A DNA stretch of 16,955 bases from positions 1 through 16,955 of the forward strand of contig JBILGC010000040.1 in the NCBI GenBank assembly GCA_044351265.1. Direction: 5' to 3'. Origin of the DNA: JAJTFA01 sp044351265. Its GTDB lineage: Bacteria; Bacteroidota; Bacteroidia; UKL13-3. Made by a program: the position numbers and the translations under genes. Position 1 is the stretch's first letter, and the number at the start of each line of letters is the position of its first letter. Under the pieces are notes generated by a model. The model did not search any database, was not told the origin of the DNA, and saw only the letters and a list, made by a program, of their open reading frames with translations. This document shows positions 7,682 to 14,928 of this stretch, in pieces.

Positions 7682-8347
7682 TTGCAAAAACTAAGCATCT
7701 GCCTATTGAAACCCTTATCACAAATTGTATTTGAAGACAATCATTTAATTGCTTCCGTAAAAAGGCCCGGACAAACCGTGCAACCTGAGCCTGGAAAGCC
7801 CACCTCGCTGGAAGATGAGGTGAAAAGCTATATAAAAAATAAATACCATAAACCCGGTGAAGTATTTTTGGGAGTGATACACAGGCTTGATATGCCTGTT
7901 TCAGGTATTGTTTTGTTTGCGCGCACCAGCAAGGCGCTCGCGCGTATGAATGAGCAATTTCAAAAGAGGGAGGTACAAAAAATATATGAAGCTATTGTTG
8001 AGCATACACCGCTTCATGATAAGGAACTGATCACCCATTGGCTTAAACGCGATGAACAGCGCAATTTTACCAAAGCATTTATAAGTGAAACCAAAGGAGC
8101 TGATAAGGCGCAACTAACCTATGAAGTAATTAAAAAAGAAGGAAATAAGACTGCAGTGCGAATTGAACTGCACACCGGACGCAAGCATCAGATACGTGCG
8201 CAGCTTTCTGCCATCGGCTGTCCCATTGTTGGTGATGTTAAATATGGTGCATCTGCTGCATTGCCCGATCAAAGTATTTCTTTAAAAGCTGTGGAGCTGG
8301 GCTTTGTTCATCCGGTAACTAAGGAGCAGATTATAATTAAGGTGTAA
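7682..8347 (+). CDS. RluA-family RNA pseudouridine synthase, TTG start
   Basis: The enzyme isomerises uridine to pseudouridine in rRNA or tRNA; the target is not predictable. The catalytic signature HRLDMPVSGIVLFARTSKAL contains the nucleophile Asp70 of the HRLD motif. Later family motifs are YEAIVEH, AQLTYEVI, IELHTGRKHQIRAQLSAIG and PIVGDVKYG. There is no S4 domain; at 221 residues it matches the short Bacteroidota forms. No in-frame ATG lies near the 5' end. The start is either TTG 7682 or TTG 7706; the latter would give MKPLSQIVFEDNHLIA, which looks more like family N-termini. The usual NKPAG near the N-terminus reads VKRPG here. It lies 5 nt after the valS stop with no promoter seen, so it is probably cotranscribed and perhaps translationally coupled with valS. 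Confidence 0.88.
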   Translation: MQKLSICLLKPLSQIVFEDNHLIASVKRPGQTVQPEPGKPTSLEDEVKSYIKNKYHKPGEVFLGVIHRLDMPVSGIVLFARTSKALARMNEQFQKREVQKIYEAIVEHTPLHDKELITHWLKRDEQRNFTKAFISETKGADKAQLTYEVIKKEGNKTAVRIELHTGRKHQIRAQLSAIGCPIVGDVKYGASAALPDQSISLKAVELGFVHPVTKEQIIIKV

Positions 8348-8911
8348 TAAGATTCTCTATTGAGCAGCGATTTCGTTCTTCAAAAGCGGTAATAAAACAC
8401 TTTTTATCGCAACTATAATATTAGAGTTCCAGATTTCTAATTAACTAACAAGTGGCTATGCGCCCTAAAACCGCAGTTTGTTATTCTTGATAAAAAAGAA
8501 ACTAAAAACTCAAGGGATATATGCATTTACACTTTCAGTAACGTTTCTTTTATGGCAAGCAACCCAAGCCACTGAGCTCGTGGGGTGATTAAGCATGGCC
8601 ACTCGCCATACAACTGCTATTACTGATTACGCTAAGATGCATATGGCCCACTCTTGGTAATGATACATACTAATCATTTTGAATTTCTTCTCTCTCGAAT
8701 AGCACATTTTCGCAGTTGGTTCTAATGCTAGAATTCATGAACGCCATAACTCTGAAGTTCTATTATGATTGCCGATTGCTTGCACGTGTAAGAATACAAT
8801 AAATTGATCTTACTTATTATGGGAAAACTTAAAGGTCGGGCCTACTAAATTATTTTCGACTTTAAAAAGTATATTGTCGTTATGTAAATTGACCTTTATA
8901 GTTAAACTATA
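8348..8911. other. 564-bp intergenic block without a recognisable gene
   Basis: All six frames are broken by frequent stops and I recognise no protein, tRNA or rRNA. It contains three imperfect copies of an AGTGGCYATGC word: plus strand near 8451-8461, minus strand at 8593-8603 (GCATGGCCACT) and 8639-8652 (GCATATGGCCCACT). It also has a small hairpin ATGGC/GCCAT at 8595-8609, an imperfect inverted repeat TAACAA/TTGTTA (8446-8483), and a perfect TATAGT/ACTATA palindrome at 8897-8911 directly after the stop codon of the minus-strand dehydrogenase, without a U-tract. It may be decayed coding or mobile DNA, or hold an unrecognised RNA. It separates two convergent transcripts. Confidence 0.6.
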
Positions 8912-9826
8912 TTAAGTGCGTTCATTATTTCTATGCAGTTTACTAAACTGATCAGCAACTACCAACTCTTTACTACCAGCAATGTATTTGTAAAATCCTT
9001 CACCGGTTTTTACGCCAAGGTTGCCTGCAGTAACCATATTTACCAGCAATGGGCAAGGTGCATATTTTGGATCCCCAAAACCATTATGCAATACATTCAT
9101 AATTGCTAAACAAACGTCTAAGCCAATAAAGTCTGCCAATTGCAATGGCCCCATCGGATGAGCCATGCCTAATTTCATCACTGTGTCAATCTCCACTACA
9201 TCACCCACGCCTTCATGAAGTGAAATGATAGCTTCATTTATCATGGGCATTAAAATTCGGTTGGCAATAAATCCGGGATAGTCGTTTGATTCTGCCGGTA
9301 CTTTGTTGATGGATTTAGAAAGGTCAATAATTTGAGTAGATACTTCTTTAGAAGTTTTATATCCGTTAATAACCTCTACCAGCTTCATTACCGGAACAGG
9401 ATTCATAAAGTGCATTCCAATTACCTTATCAGGTCGCTTGGTTACTGAAGCAATTTTGGTAATTGAGATTGAAGATGTATTCGATGCCAAAATACAATGT
9501 GGCGGTGCTACTTCGTCCAGTTTACGAAAAATGTCAAGCTTAATTGCCATATTTTCTGTGGCTGCTTCAACTATCAAATCAGCAGATTTTGCTCCCTCTT
9601 CAACAGAACTAAACGTTTTGATTTGAGCCAGTGTGTTGGTTTTAGCTTCCTCAGTTAGAAGTCCTTTGGCAACCTGCCTGTCTAGGTTTTTGGATATGAT
9701 ATCTAATGCTTTTTTTAATGCTATTTCACTAATATCAACTAGGGAAACAGAATAGCCGTGTTGGGCAAATACGTGTGCAATACCATTGCCCATTGTACCC
9801 GAACCAATTACTGTAATATTTTTCAT
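8912..9826 (-). CDS. hbd: 3-hydroxybutyryl-CoA dehydrogenase
   Basis: This NAD(P)-dependent enzyme interconverts 3-hydroxybutyryl-CoA and acetoacetyl-CoA in short-chain beta-oxidation or butyrate/PHB-type metabolism. With the start at 9826 it has 304 residues, slightly above the usual 280-300. The Rossmann dinucleotide loop is ITVIGSGTMGNGIAHVF (4-20) with Asp31 at the end of the second strand. Catalytic positions match human HAD exactly in spacing: Ser118 (NTSS), His139 (GMHFMNP), Glu151 (LVEVI) and Asn189 (GFIANRILMPMINEAI). The C-terminal helical domain includes MKLGMAHPMGPLQLADFIGL and KTGEGFYKY. An in-frame ATG exists at 9949, but a promoter lies between it and 9826, and the added 41 residues are unlike the family, so MKNITVIG is the start. 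It is a single gene divergent from the M43 peptidase. Confidence 0.96.
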   Translation of the reverse strand: MKNITVIGSGTMGNGIAHVFAQHGYSVSLVDISEIALKKALDIISKNLDRQVAKGLLTEEAKTNTLAQIKTFSSVEEGAKSADLIVEAATENMAIKLDIFRKLDEVAPPHCILASNTSSISITKIASVTKRPDKVIGMHFMNPVPVMKLVEVINGYKTSKEVSTQIIDLSKSINKVPAESNDYPGFIANRILMPMINEAIISLHEGVGDVVEIDTVMKLGMAHPMGPLQLADFIGLDVCLAIMNVLHNGFGDPKYAPCPLLVNMVTAGNLGVKTGEGFYKYIAGSKELVVADQFSKLHRNNERT

Positions 9827-9854
9827 AACTGTAAAATTCAAAATAAATGTGCGA

Positions 9855-9884
9855 CAAATGTAAAAAAGCAATGAATTTATCAAA
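9855..9884 (-). promoter_or_regulatory. Promoter of the 3-hydroxybutyryl-CoA dehydrogenase gene
   Basis: On the minus strand TTTG (9884-9881), an 18-nt spacer and TACATTTG (9862-9855) match the Bacteroidota consensus at every defined position. The start codon at 9826 is 28 nt downstream. This is the best promoter in the window and fixes the gene start at 9826 rather than 9949. Confidence 0.75.
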
Positions 9885-9920
9885 ACATGAATCTTTCCCC
9901 ATATTCTGTTGTTAAATGGA

Positions 9921-9928
9921 TAAATTTG
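9921..9928 (+). promoter_or_regulatory. Candidate -7 element for the M43 peptidase gene
   Basis: TAAATTTG is a perfect TAnnTTTG match and ends 4 nt before the ATG at 9933. The -33 box is poor (TTTC about 23 nt upstream). If used, transcription starts at or within the first codon. Confidence 0.5.
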
Positions 9929-9932
9929 CGCA

Positions 9933-11321
9933 ATGGCTATTAAAATCATTAGAATTATATCTGTATTAATATCGATCTTGTTTACAATTACTGCGCGTTC
10001 GCAGCAGCAGAATGAATTTTGCCATGCTCAGTTCACCACAGCACAAACTAACTGGCTTAAAAACTTTCAACAATCGGTTTTAAAAAACTTAGCTCGAAAT
10101 AAAAACACTGCGTTTGTGCCCATAAAGGCTCATATTGTTGGCACAAATACAGGAACAGGATATTATCCGCTTGCGCATCTGCTTGATGCTATTTGCAATA
10201 TCAATCAGGATTTTGCCTCAACCGGTATGCGTTTCTATCTCAAAGGTGATGTGAATTATGTGAACAACAGCGAGCTGTTCAATTTTAATTTTGATAATTA
10301 CTGGCAGTATGCCAACCCTATAATGGATCTGCAGGCAGTTAACATCTTTTTTGTTAATGCTACACCTGGGTTTTGTGGTGTGTATATTGGTGGTGATGAT
10401 CTCATTGTAATAAAGAATGATTGTCAGCGGCCCGGTGGCAATACCTTAACCCATGAGCTCGGTCATTTTTTTAGCTTGCCACATACTTTTAGCGGCTGGG
10501 AGGGCGGTCAGGCTCCTCCGTTGCAATACAGAGAGAAAAAAGATAAGTCTAACTGCACATTTGCTGGTGATGGTTTTTGTGATACAGAGCCAGACTATGT
10601 ATCAACCAGATGGAATTGCCCGACAGGCCCCTTGCTTACTGATCCTAATGGCATTCAATTTAGACCCGATGGCTCACTTTACATGAGTTATTCCAATGAT
10701 GATTGCATGACTAGATTTAGCCTTGAGCAGCAATCTACCATGATTGCCAACCAGCAAATGAGGGGCAACAGTGGTATGCCCGTTCCAATTGACACGCCTT
10801 CTGTGGTTACGCTTGTATCACCACTCGATAGCCTAGATAAGGCCTCAACACAATTATTGTTTAGCTGGAATAAGGTTGAAGGTGCAAGCTTTTACGAATT
10901 GCAGGTTGTAAACATAAACGGTTTCAGTATCCCATTGTATGATTTTCCTATAAAAGATACTTTCTACACTCTATCAGGTTTGCCGGAAAATAGACCACTA
11001 CAGTGGAGGGTTAGGGCTGTAAAATCGGGCCTAACCTGTGCCCCGTTTAGCGAAACTAGATTATTCACAACTGATGCCATTAAAACATCATTGCAACAAT
11101 TAACTTCAAATCAGGTTAAATGGAATTTGCCAAATCCGGTTCAGGTAAATCATCCTGTTATATTGCCGCAAGACGTTTCTTTTGTTATTACTGATATGCA
11201 TGGCAGAACAGTTCAGTTAAGCAATTACGTTTGGTATCCTCAAAAAAGCGGAATTTATATTTTATATATTAAGCGTAAAGGAGAGTCTTTGATTCTAAAA
11301 AAAATGCTGGTAACAGAATAA
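9933..11321 (+). CDS. Secreted M43-type (pappalysin-like) zinc metallopeptidase, T9SS-type tail
   Basis: This is a metzincin-type endopeptidase expected outside the cell or on its surface. The 462-residue product starts with a Sec signal peptide (hydrophobic about 4-20, then ARSQQQ). The catalytic domain (about 30-280) contains HELGHFFSLPH (174-184): zinc ligands His174, His178 and His184, catalytic Glu175. The position that is Gly in the HExxHxxGxxH consensus is Ser181 here. Pappalysin-like context follows: GDGFCDTEPDY and the Met-turn LYMSYSNDDCM with Met251. Paired Cys residues suggest disulfides. A fibronectin-III-like domain occupies about 290-380 (LLFSWNKVEGASFYELQVV). The last 65 residues (VSFVITDMHGRTVQLSNYVW, then GIYILYI and LILKKMLV) resemble a type A T9SS sorting domain. 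It ends 3 bp from the convergent M1 peptidase. The substrate is unknown. Confidence 0.9.
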   Translation: MAIKIIRIISVLISILFTITARSQQQNEFCHAQFTTAQTNWLKNFQQSVLKNLARNKNTAFVPIKAHIVGTNTGTGYYPLAHLLDAICNINQDFASTGMRFYLKGDVNYVNNSELFNFNFDNYWQYANPIMDLQAVNIFFVNATPGFCGVYIGGDDLIVIKNDCQRPGGNTLTHELGHFFSLPHTFSGWEGGQAPPLQYREKKDKSNCTFAGDGFCDTEPDYVSTRWNCPTGPLLTDPNGIQFRPDGSLYMSYSNDDCMTRFSLEQQSTMIANQQMRGNSGMPVPIDTPSVVTLVSPLDSLDKASTQLLFSWNKVEGASFYELQVVNINGFSIPLYDFPIKDTFYTLSGLPENRPLQWRVRAVKSGLTCAPFSETRLFTTDAIKTSLQQLTSNQVKWNLPNPVQVNHPVILPQDVSFVITDMHGRTVQLSNYVWYPQKSGIYILYIKRKGESLILKKMLVTE

Positions 11322-11324
11322 ATC

Positions 11325-13700
11325 TTATCGCGCAATAATTAATTTATGCAACTCAGAATACCCTGTGCAATGAAGCATTACATGGTAGCTCCCTGCAGGT
11401 AATTTGAAAATTTGCATCATGTCGTCATCAGGCCAAGCCACATCCATTATCAGTTTACCTTCGTTATTGTAAATAGTTATCCTTTCGCGAGAGATAGTGT
11501 CGCTGCCTGCCTTTATATTAATTATGTTGTTTGCTGGATTAGGTATAATCAGAAAGCGATTATTATTAGTTCTGTTTTTAGTTGCTTTTATTCCTGCTAA
11601 ATTTTTATTGAAGCATGCTAGAGCATATTCGCCTTGCTTAAGATTTTTAACCCAGAAGCGACCAATCTTATCTGTTGTTGAAGGACCGGTTTGTTTCAAT
11701 GCCAACGTATCATGTACAATTGCCCAGATAGAATTAGCATCAGGTCTGTAAACCAAAACCAGACTATCTTCTGTTTGCCCGATAAGTGTATGGTCTAGAA
11801 AACCTCCATTGCTTGGTCTTGATCCATCAAAATTTAAAAATGCCTCTGCCTTAAAACCATCACCCCAAATACCACTCACTTTCCAATGGCGATAGTTAGA
11901 AACATACAATCCGGGAATTATGCAGTAATTCTGATCGGCTCTTGCCCAAATATGCTCGATATGTGTGATATTTTTACTTGCTGCAGGAATTGTTAAATTG
12001 GTTAATGTAATGAATGCGTTGGAATACTGTTTTAACCCTGTGGAAATGATGGTATCGGTTTGTTGTGTTACTCCATAGGCTATTGTTTGACGAGCATTTA
12101 GTATGGCTAGCTGAGGCTCAAAAGCCATTGTAAAATTAAAAACTTCCGTGTTGCTTGAGCTATTGCCTTTAAAATAAATGATAGAACTCTGTTTGGATAT
12201 TCCGTTACCAAATGTTATTTCTAATGGCACTTGTGTATACATTTGGCCGGGTGTTCGTAGCAGCTGCTGCACAAGTATCGTCACATCCCAGTTTGAGCCG
12301 TTTTGTTTTTTTTGCATTTGAGTAACTTTAAATGCAGGCGTACCGGGGTTTTTAATCCATTGATCAATGAAATTGGCAATTAGGGTAGAATCTGCATAGG
12401 CAGAGAAAGTATTTCTCAAATCCTCCGTTGATACATCATTGAAGGTATATTTTGAAAGAAAAGCACGACAGGCATTAAAGAAAGCACTGTCGCCCATATA
12501 GGTGCGTAAATTATGCATCATTAAAGCACCTTTTTTATAAACATGGTCGCCATAGGTAAATGAATGCGGGACACCTGAAATTGCTCTAAATCCGCTATCT
12601 CTGATATGGGCATAACGTTGAACATACATATTTTTACTCAAAATATCATTGTTATATGCCTGCTTTCCATAAGCTGCTTCCAGAAAAAGTGCTTCGCAAT
12701 AGCTTGCCCATCCTTCATTAATCCACATGTCTTCTGCAGTGCGGCAGGTAGCTAAATCTCCCCACCAGTGGTGAGAAAGTTCATGAGCCATCAATGTTTC
12801 ATTGTCCAAAGCGCCATTTACCGCGTACAAAGGATAGGCAATATTGGTAGCATGCTCCATTGCACCTGCATTAAAGGGTACACCTACAAAACCAACCCTG
12901 TCGAACCTATATGGACCGAAAAGATGAACAAAAGTTTCGTATGCTTTTTTGAGATTGGTAAAAGATAGCTTAAAATTCTGTGTGTCTCTTGGCTCAGATG
13001 CCAGGTAGGTCTCGATAGGTAATACATTATTTTGATTAACCAATACATATTTTCCAACTGCAACAGAAACCAGATAGGAGGGAATGGCCTGACTTAAATT
13101 CCAGTGCCAGGTGATGCTTCCGTCCGGGTTAGCTGTTTTAGGCTCTGGTAAACCTCCGCAAATAGCCATGAAACCTGAATCTGTAGTGATATGAGTAGAT
13201 ACCGATGCCCTTTCTATAAAATTATCGTAGCATGGAAACCAACAGCGCCCAAAATTATGAGGCTTGGTATCGAAACCTACGCCCAAATTAAATGCATATT
13301 GGCCGCTAAAATAGAAACCACCCCAGCGGTTATCAGCAACTGGCTGGCCTTTATAAAATATTTCAATTGCTACAGTATCATTTATTTTTAGAGGTTTTAT
13401 AAATGAAACCAACAAACTATTTCCATTTTGGCTGAATGGTAACTGTGCTTGATCTAACTTAACTGAATCAACCTCCAATGCCTCTAAATCAAATTGGGCA
13501 TAAGCAAGTTCATTTACTTTTGATTTTAATATTATTCTCGTAAACCCTGAAATCCTTTTGGATGGAAGATCTTTGATTGAAAGATTGATATCAAAATGCA
13601 GAAGATCGGTTGAGTCGCATCTACTATCGACTGATTGAGCTAAAGATTTGTTTACCAAAGCTTTAAAAGATAATATTAAGATTAATAAATATAACTTCAT
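11325..13700 (-). CDS. Secreted M1-family metallopeptidase with T9SS sorting domain
   Basis: M1 enzymes are zinc aminopeptidases. The 791-residue product begins with a signal peptide (MKLYLLILILSF, cleavage probably after SLAQ). The N-terminal beta domain spans about 30-220. The catalytic core has HELSHHWWGD, giving zinc ligands His306 and His310, catalytic Glu307, and Glu329 in NEGWASYCE at the canonical 18-residue spacing. The proton-donor Tyr is probably Tyr388 in YKKGALMM. The substrate-binding GAMEN motif reads GAMEH (279-283). The C-terminal 75 residues are a recognisable type A T9SS sorting domain: FLIIPNPANNIINI, ERITIYNNEGKLIM, LPAGSYHVMLHC, then HKLIIAR. It should be exported by Sec, cross the outer membrane by T9SS and be released or surface-anchored. 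It is divergent from the surface protein at 13774 across a 73-bp gap. Whether it is a true aminopeptidase is not settled, given GAMEH. Confidence 0.93.
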   Translation of the reverse strand: MKLYLLILILSFKALVNKSLAQSVDSRCDSTDLLHFDINLSIKDLPSKRISGFTRIILKSKVNELAYAQFDLEALEVDSVKLDQAQLPFSQNGNSLLVSFIKPLKINDTVAIEIFYKGQPVADNRWGGFYFSGQYAFNLGVGFDTKPHNFGRCWFPCYDNFIERASVSTHITTDSGFMAICGGLPEPKTANPDGSITWHWNLSQAIPSYLVSVAVGKYVLVNQNNVLPIETYLASEPRDTQNFKLSFTNLKKAYETFVHLFGPYRFDRVGFVGVPFNAGAMEHATNIAYPLYAVNGALDNETLMAHELSHHWWGDLATCRTAEDMWINEGWASYCEALFLEAAYGKQAYNNDILSKNMYVQRYAHIRDSGFRAISGVPHSFTYGDHVYKKGALMMHNLRTYMGDSAFFNACRAFLSKYTFNDVSTEDLRNTFSAYADSTLIANFIDQWIKNPGTPAFKVTQMQKKQNGSNWDVTILVQQLLRTPGQMYTQVPLEITFGNGISKQSSIIYFKGNSSSNTEVFNFTMAFEPQLAILNARQTIAYGVTQQTDTIISTGLKQYSNAFITLTNLTIPAASKNITHIEHIWARADQNYCIIPGLYVSNYRHWKVSGIWGDGFKAEAFLNFDGSRPSNGGFLDHTLIGQTEDSLVLVYRPDANSIWAIVHDTLALKQTGPSTTDKIGRFWVKNLKQGEYALACFNKNLAGIKATKNRTNNNRFLIIPNPANNIINIKAGSDTISRERITIYNNEGKLIMDVAWPDDDMMQIFKLPAGSYHVMLHCTGYSELHKLIIAR

Positions 13701-13751
13701 AAAATTTACATAATAATAGCAAAAGCAGCGGGCAAGTTACGTAAAAACCTG

Positions 13752-13759
13752 TACTTTCG
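13752..13759 (+). promoter_or_regulatory. Candidate -7 element for the giant surface protein gene
   Basis: TACTTTCG fits TAnnTTTG with one C for T. It ends 14 nt before the first ATG (13774) and 29 nt before the second (13789). No good -33 box is seen. It lies in the short gap between divergent genes. Confidence 0.35.
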
Positions 13760-13773
13760 AGCCTTCAATTACA

Positions 13774-14928
13774 ATGCGACATTTAGCTATGAAAAGAAAT
13801 TTATTATTAATCCTGATTCTGTTTCTGCTTCAAGCAGGTTCCTTGTTGGCACAAAGTATAACCAACTATTCTTTCAACTCAGGTAATAACGCCTCTTTAC
13901 TAAGAACAGATGGGAGTCTTATTGATGATATCGACATGTCGATAGGTTCTACCATCCTTCTCGGGGGAAGTCAATCAAATACCCAGTCAAATACTTTGCA
14001 ACCAATTGGTTTTGACTTCTTCTTGAATGGTACTCGACATCAGCAATTCAATGTTACCTCAAATGGCAATATCGGCCTAAGTTCATTCGCCACCCCTGGT
14101 ATTGGTTGGCTTGGTGTAAATGCCACAAGAATTGCTCCATTCCTAGGAAGCACAACTACTACCATGGGAACTTCATCTATCGGTAGAATTCATTATAAAA
14201 CAATAGGTACTGCTCCTTCTCGCGTTTGTGTAATTGAGTTTCTTCGCATGGCTATTAATTCCAGTGTACTTGATGATACTACAACTTTCCAGGTTAGGTT
14301 GTATGAAAACAATGGTGAAATAGAATTTGTATATGGTAGAATGGCGGTAACCACAGGAGCACCTTTAAGTTTCAATGTTGGCTTTCATACGTCAACTACT
14401 ACTTATCAAAGTGTTAATATAAGTAGCCATTCCGCATCAACCTCTTCCTCTACATTAAATACATTTAACAGCAATGGTTATATTAATCAATTGAACAGCA
14501 ATACCAATGGCAATAGAAGATATTACAGATGGATGCCAACACCTCCTGATGATCCTACTAATTTTGCAGTTTCATCTGTAACTAATAATAGTGCAAATTT
14601 AACTTGGAATGATGCGCTAGATGAAATCTCTTATGTATTGTATCGGTCAGTTGATGGAATCAATTATACCTTCCAATCTATCATTCCTGCTAATTCAACC
14701 TCTATAAATCAAACTGGCTTATCTCCAAATACTATATATTATTGGAGATTAGCTTCTATCAAGGAAAGTATTGGTTCAATGCAGGATGCTTCTGCCACAA
14801 CGCTCGCTCCAAATAAAATTACTTCTGCAGGTTCAGGAAACTGGACAAATATTGCTACGTGGGTTGGTGGAATTGTACCGACTATCTCTGATAGCGTTGA
14901 GATTGCATCAGGTCATACGGTATCATAG
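13774..14928 (+). CDS. Giant secreted surface protein, N-terminal part, ended by a frameshift
   Basis: The frame gives 384 residues and stops at TAG 14926-14928. MKRNLLLILILFLLQAG (from Met6, ATG 13789) followed by SLLAQ is a strong Sec signal peptide; either ATG 13774 or ATG 13789 could be the start. Residues about 75-215 form a domain common in Bacteroidota surface proteins: PIGFDFFLNGTRHQQFNV, IAPFLGS, GRIHYKTIGTAPSRVCVIEF and FQVRLYENNGEIEFVYG. A fibronectin-III domain covers about 258-345 (PTNFAVSSVTNNSANLTWND, then YYWRLASIKE). Residues 352-384 start another module (GSGNWTNIATWVGGIVPTIS) that is cut off at GHTVS. The reading frame 14925-16955 continues it smoothly with IDNNGGAAVLEVSG. 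One missing A in the TCA-ATA junction explains the break. Its role is probably adhesion or matrix, by inference only. Confidence 0.9.
   Translation: MRHLAMKRNLLLILILFLLQAGSLLAQSITNYSFNSGNNASLLRTDGSLIDDIDMSIGSTILLGGSQSNTQSNTLQPIGFDFFLNGTRHQQFNVTSNGNIGLSSFATPGIGWLGVNATRIAPFLGSTTTTMGTSSIGRIHYKTIGTAPSRVCVIEFLRMAINSSVLDDTTTFQVRLYENNGEIEFVYGRMAVTTGAPLSFNVGFHTSTTTYQSVNISSHSASTSSSTLNTFNSNGYINQLNSNTNGNRRYYRWMPTPPDDPTNFAVSSVTNNSANLTWNDALDEISYVLYRSVDGINYTFQSIIPANSTSINQTGLSPNTIYYWRLASIKESIGSMQDASATTLAPNKITSAGSGNWTNIATWVGGIVPTISDSVEIASGHTVS

Noticed and set aside
8446..8483. TAACAA...TTGTTA inverted repeat resembling an integron attC site.
   Set aside because: The ends do not fit the RYYYAAC/GTTRRRY core sites, the inner stem is poor, and there is no integrase or cassette array.
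8851..8858. TATTTTCG on the plus strand, identical to the rplS and valS -7 elements.
   Set aside because: No -33 box and no plus-strand gene downstream; it would only drive antisense RNA into the dehydrogenase. Kept as chance unless RNA data show otherwise.
8810..8911. In-frame continuation of about 33 codons after the dehydrogenase stop on the minus strand, including NILFKVENNLVGPTFKFS, faintly like a sensor-kinase ATPase segment.
   Set aside because: The dehydrogenase already has full length, the run is short enough to occur by chance, and none of the expected kinase motifs follow in any frame.
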